Assembly: GCA_003506065.1 (NCBI GenBank)
Contig: DNXA01000124.1
Location: 7,159-13,245, forward strand
DNA from: Actinomycetota bacterium
Lineage (GTDB): Bacteria > Actinomycetota > Actinomycetes > S36-B12
Direction: 5' to 3'
DNA length: 6,087 nucleotides
The notes below the pieces were generated by a model. The model was not told where the DNA came from. It ran no database searches and saw nothing but the letters and a program-made list of their open reading frames with translations. Made by a program: the position numbers and the translations under genes. Of the stretch, positions 6,074 through 6,087 are shown piece after piece (position 1 is the first letter of the stretch; every line of letters starts with the position of its first letter).

Positions 6074-6087
6074 GCGCCGGGAATCCG

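Noticed and set aside
1..6087. Mobile elements, CRISPR arrays, tRNA/rRNA genes, attachment sites
   Set aside because: No transposase, terminal repeats, regularly spaced repeats or RNA-gene structures were seen; the window is densely filled by five protein genes.

Overview
This 6,087-base window looks like ordinary chromosomal DNA from an actinobacterium of moderate GC content (high fifties per cent, judged by eye). The evidence is the protein style: an HD-domain CCA-adding enzyme, a membrane protein with an 'ATVGPLASDPAIQQAV'-type N-terminus, a class II UvrA paralogue with 'AHHQAVMAHADWIIDLGPGAGH', and two genes that appear to start without a Shine-Dalgarno site. I cannot name a genus. I see no insertion sequence, phage gene, CRISPR array, tRNA or rRNA.

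Layout. Bases 1-693 (+) hold the C-terminal half of a CCA tRNA nucleotidyltransferase, whose catalytic head lies off the left edge. Everything else is on the minus strand, read right to left: a VOC (glyoxalase-fold) protein (6039-5641), a UvrA-like twin-ABC ATPase (5600-3219), an MFS transporter (3196-1913) and a multi-pass membrane protein of unknown function (1916-690). Gaps are 40 nt, 22 nt and a 4-nt ATGA overlap, so the four could form one transcription unit. No gap exceeds 50 bases except at the window edge. The plus-strand gene and the minus-strand series converge, and their TAG stops share one palindromic CTAG (690-693).

The main observation is that the uvrA-like gene is broken by a single in-frame TAG at 5402-5400. 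It sits where the family has a nearly invariant Gln (AEGQRRY-type motif, here AES-stop-RLINETYSAF). CAG to TAG is one transition, and the following 726 codons are open with every other ABC and zinc motif intact. This is a very recent nonsense mutation, a base-call error, or a read-through site. TAG is the normal terminator of three genes in the window, which argues against genome-wide recoding.

Functional picture, partly inferred: the minus-strand genes fit a loose detoxification or export set (VOC protein, damage- or drug-tolerance UvrA2, DHA3-like exporter). The MFS and membrane-protein pair is translationally coupled and sits against the tRNA-maturation gene. The VOC and MFS start codons both follow a TAYCGT hexamer by exactly 6 nt with no Shine-Dalgarno, which suggests leaderless transcripts. 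If so, the MFS and membrane-protein pair could be expressed independently of the broken gene.
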